IMG/VR virus record: IMGVR_UViG_3300009173_000025
Location: 1-44,074 of that record
From: a virus
DNA: 44,074 nucleotides
Strand: one strand, 5' to 3'
Shown here: piece by piece, positions 44,067 through 44,074 of the stretch
How positions within the stretch are numbered: position 1 is the stretch's first letter
How the letters are laid out: every line of letters starts with the position of its first letter
Notes under the pieces: model-generated
Databases searched by the model: none
The model's input: the letters and a program-made list of their open reading frames with translations, nothing else
What the model was told of the DNA's origin: nothing
Made by a program: the position numbers and the translations under genes

Positions 44067-44074
44067 TCATGCAA

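Noticed and set aside
1-44074. CRISPR arrays, tRNA genes, insertion sequences, inteins and introns
   Set aside because: Reading both strands, I found no regularly spaced repeats, cloverleaf-like sequence, transposase, intein motifs or split genes. A tRNA scan would be needed for certainty.

Overview
The window is one stretch of a tailed-phage genome, almost certainly a myovirus distantly related to T4. Every gene I can support lies on the minus strand, so transcription runs from high to low coordinates. Genes abut or overlap by a few bases, often as TAATG or ATGA stop/start junctions. The only gap over 100 bp is 275-416. Several families are recognisable from motifs: gp25-like baseplate wedge, gp6/BaseplateJ-like wedge, large terminase (gp17-like), portal (gp20-like) and prohead protease (gp21-like). 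The moderately AT-rich sequence and the tail-protein types recall uncultured marine T4-like phages. The host cannot be named from this sequence.

Layout in transcription order. (a) 44066-39190: a hydrophobic structural protein cut by the window edge, the gp25-like and gp6-like baseplate proteins, and a 488-residue protein with a DNRLRE-like beta domain. (b) 39186-24979: one uninterrupted 4735-codon gene for a giant tail protein with two LamG/ConA-like regions and several cysteine clusters. (c) 24979-13641: six large virion or tail proteins. Two share an N-terminal module and two others look like paralogues. (d) 13640-9016: a DNA-processing block with a RuvC-like resolvase, a zinc-finger/TOPRIM primase, and a single-chain fusion of the Mre11/SbcD (gp47) nuclease with the Rad50/SbcC (gp46) ATPase. 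(e) 8985-7829: three small membrane proteins that look like a holin and spanin-type lysis module. (f) 7829-5679: small proteins, including a zinc-ribbon protein, an acidic possible scaffold or core protein, an Hc1 histone-like peptide and two unknowns. (g) 5657-1: the packaging and head block, with large terminase, portal, three small proteins in the slot where T4 has its prohead-core genes, and the start of the prohead protease.

Together these genes build the baseplate and host-contact apparatus, process replicating or concatemeric DNA, package it through the terminase-portal motor and mature the head. Major capsid, sheath, tube and endolysin genes are not in this window. The most distinctive points are the ~14.2 kb giant gene, the SbcD-SbcC fusion with a C-x6-C hook, the histone-like peptide beside the packaging genes, the DNRLRE domain next to the baseplate, and replication and lysis genes embedded in a structural transcription unit.
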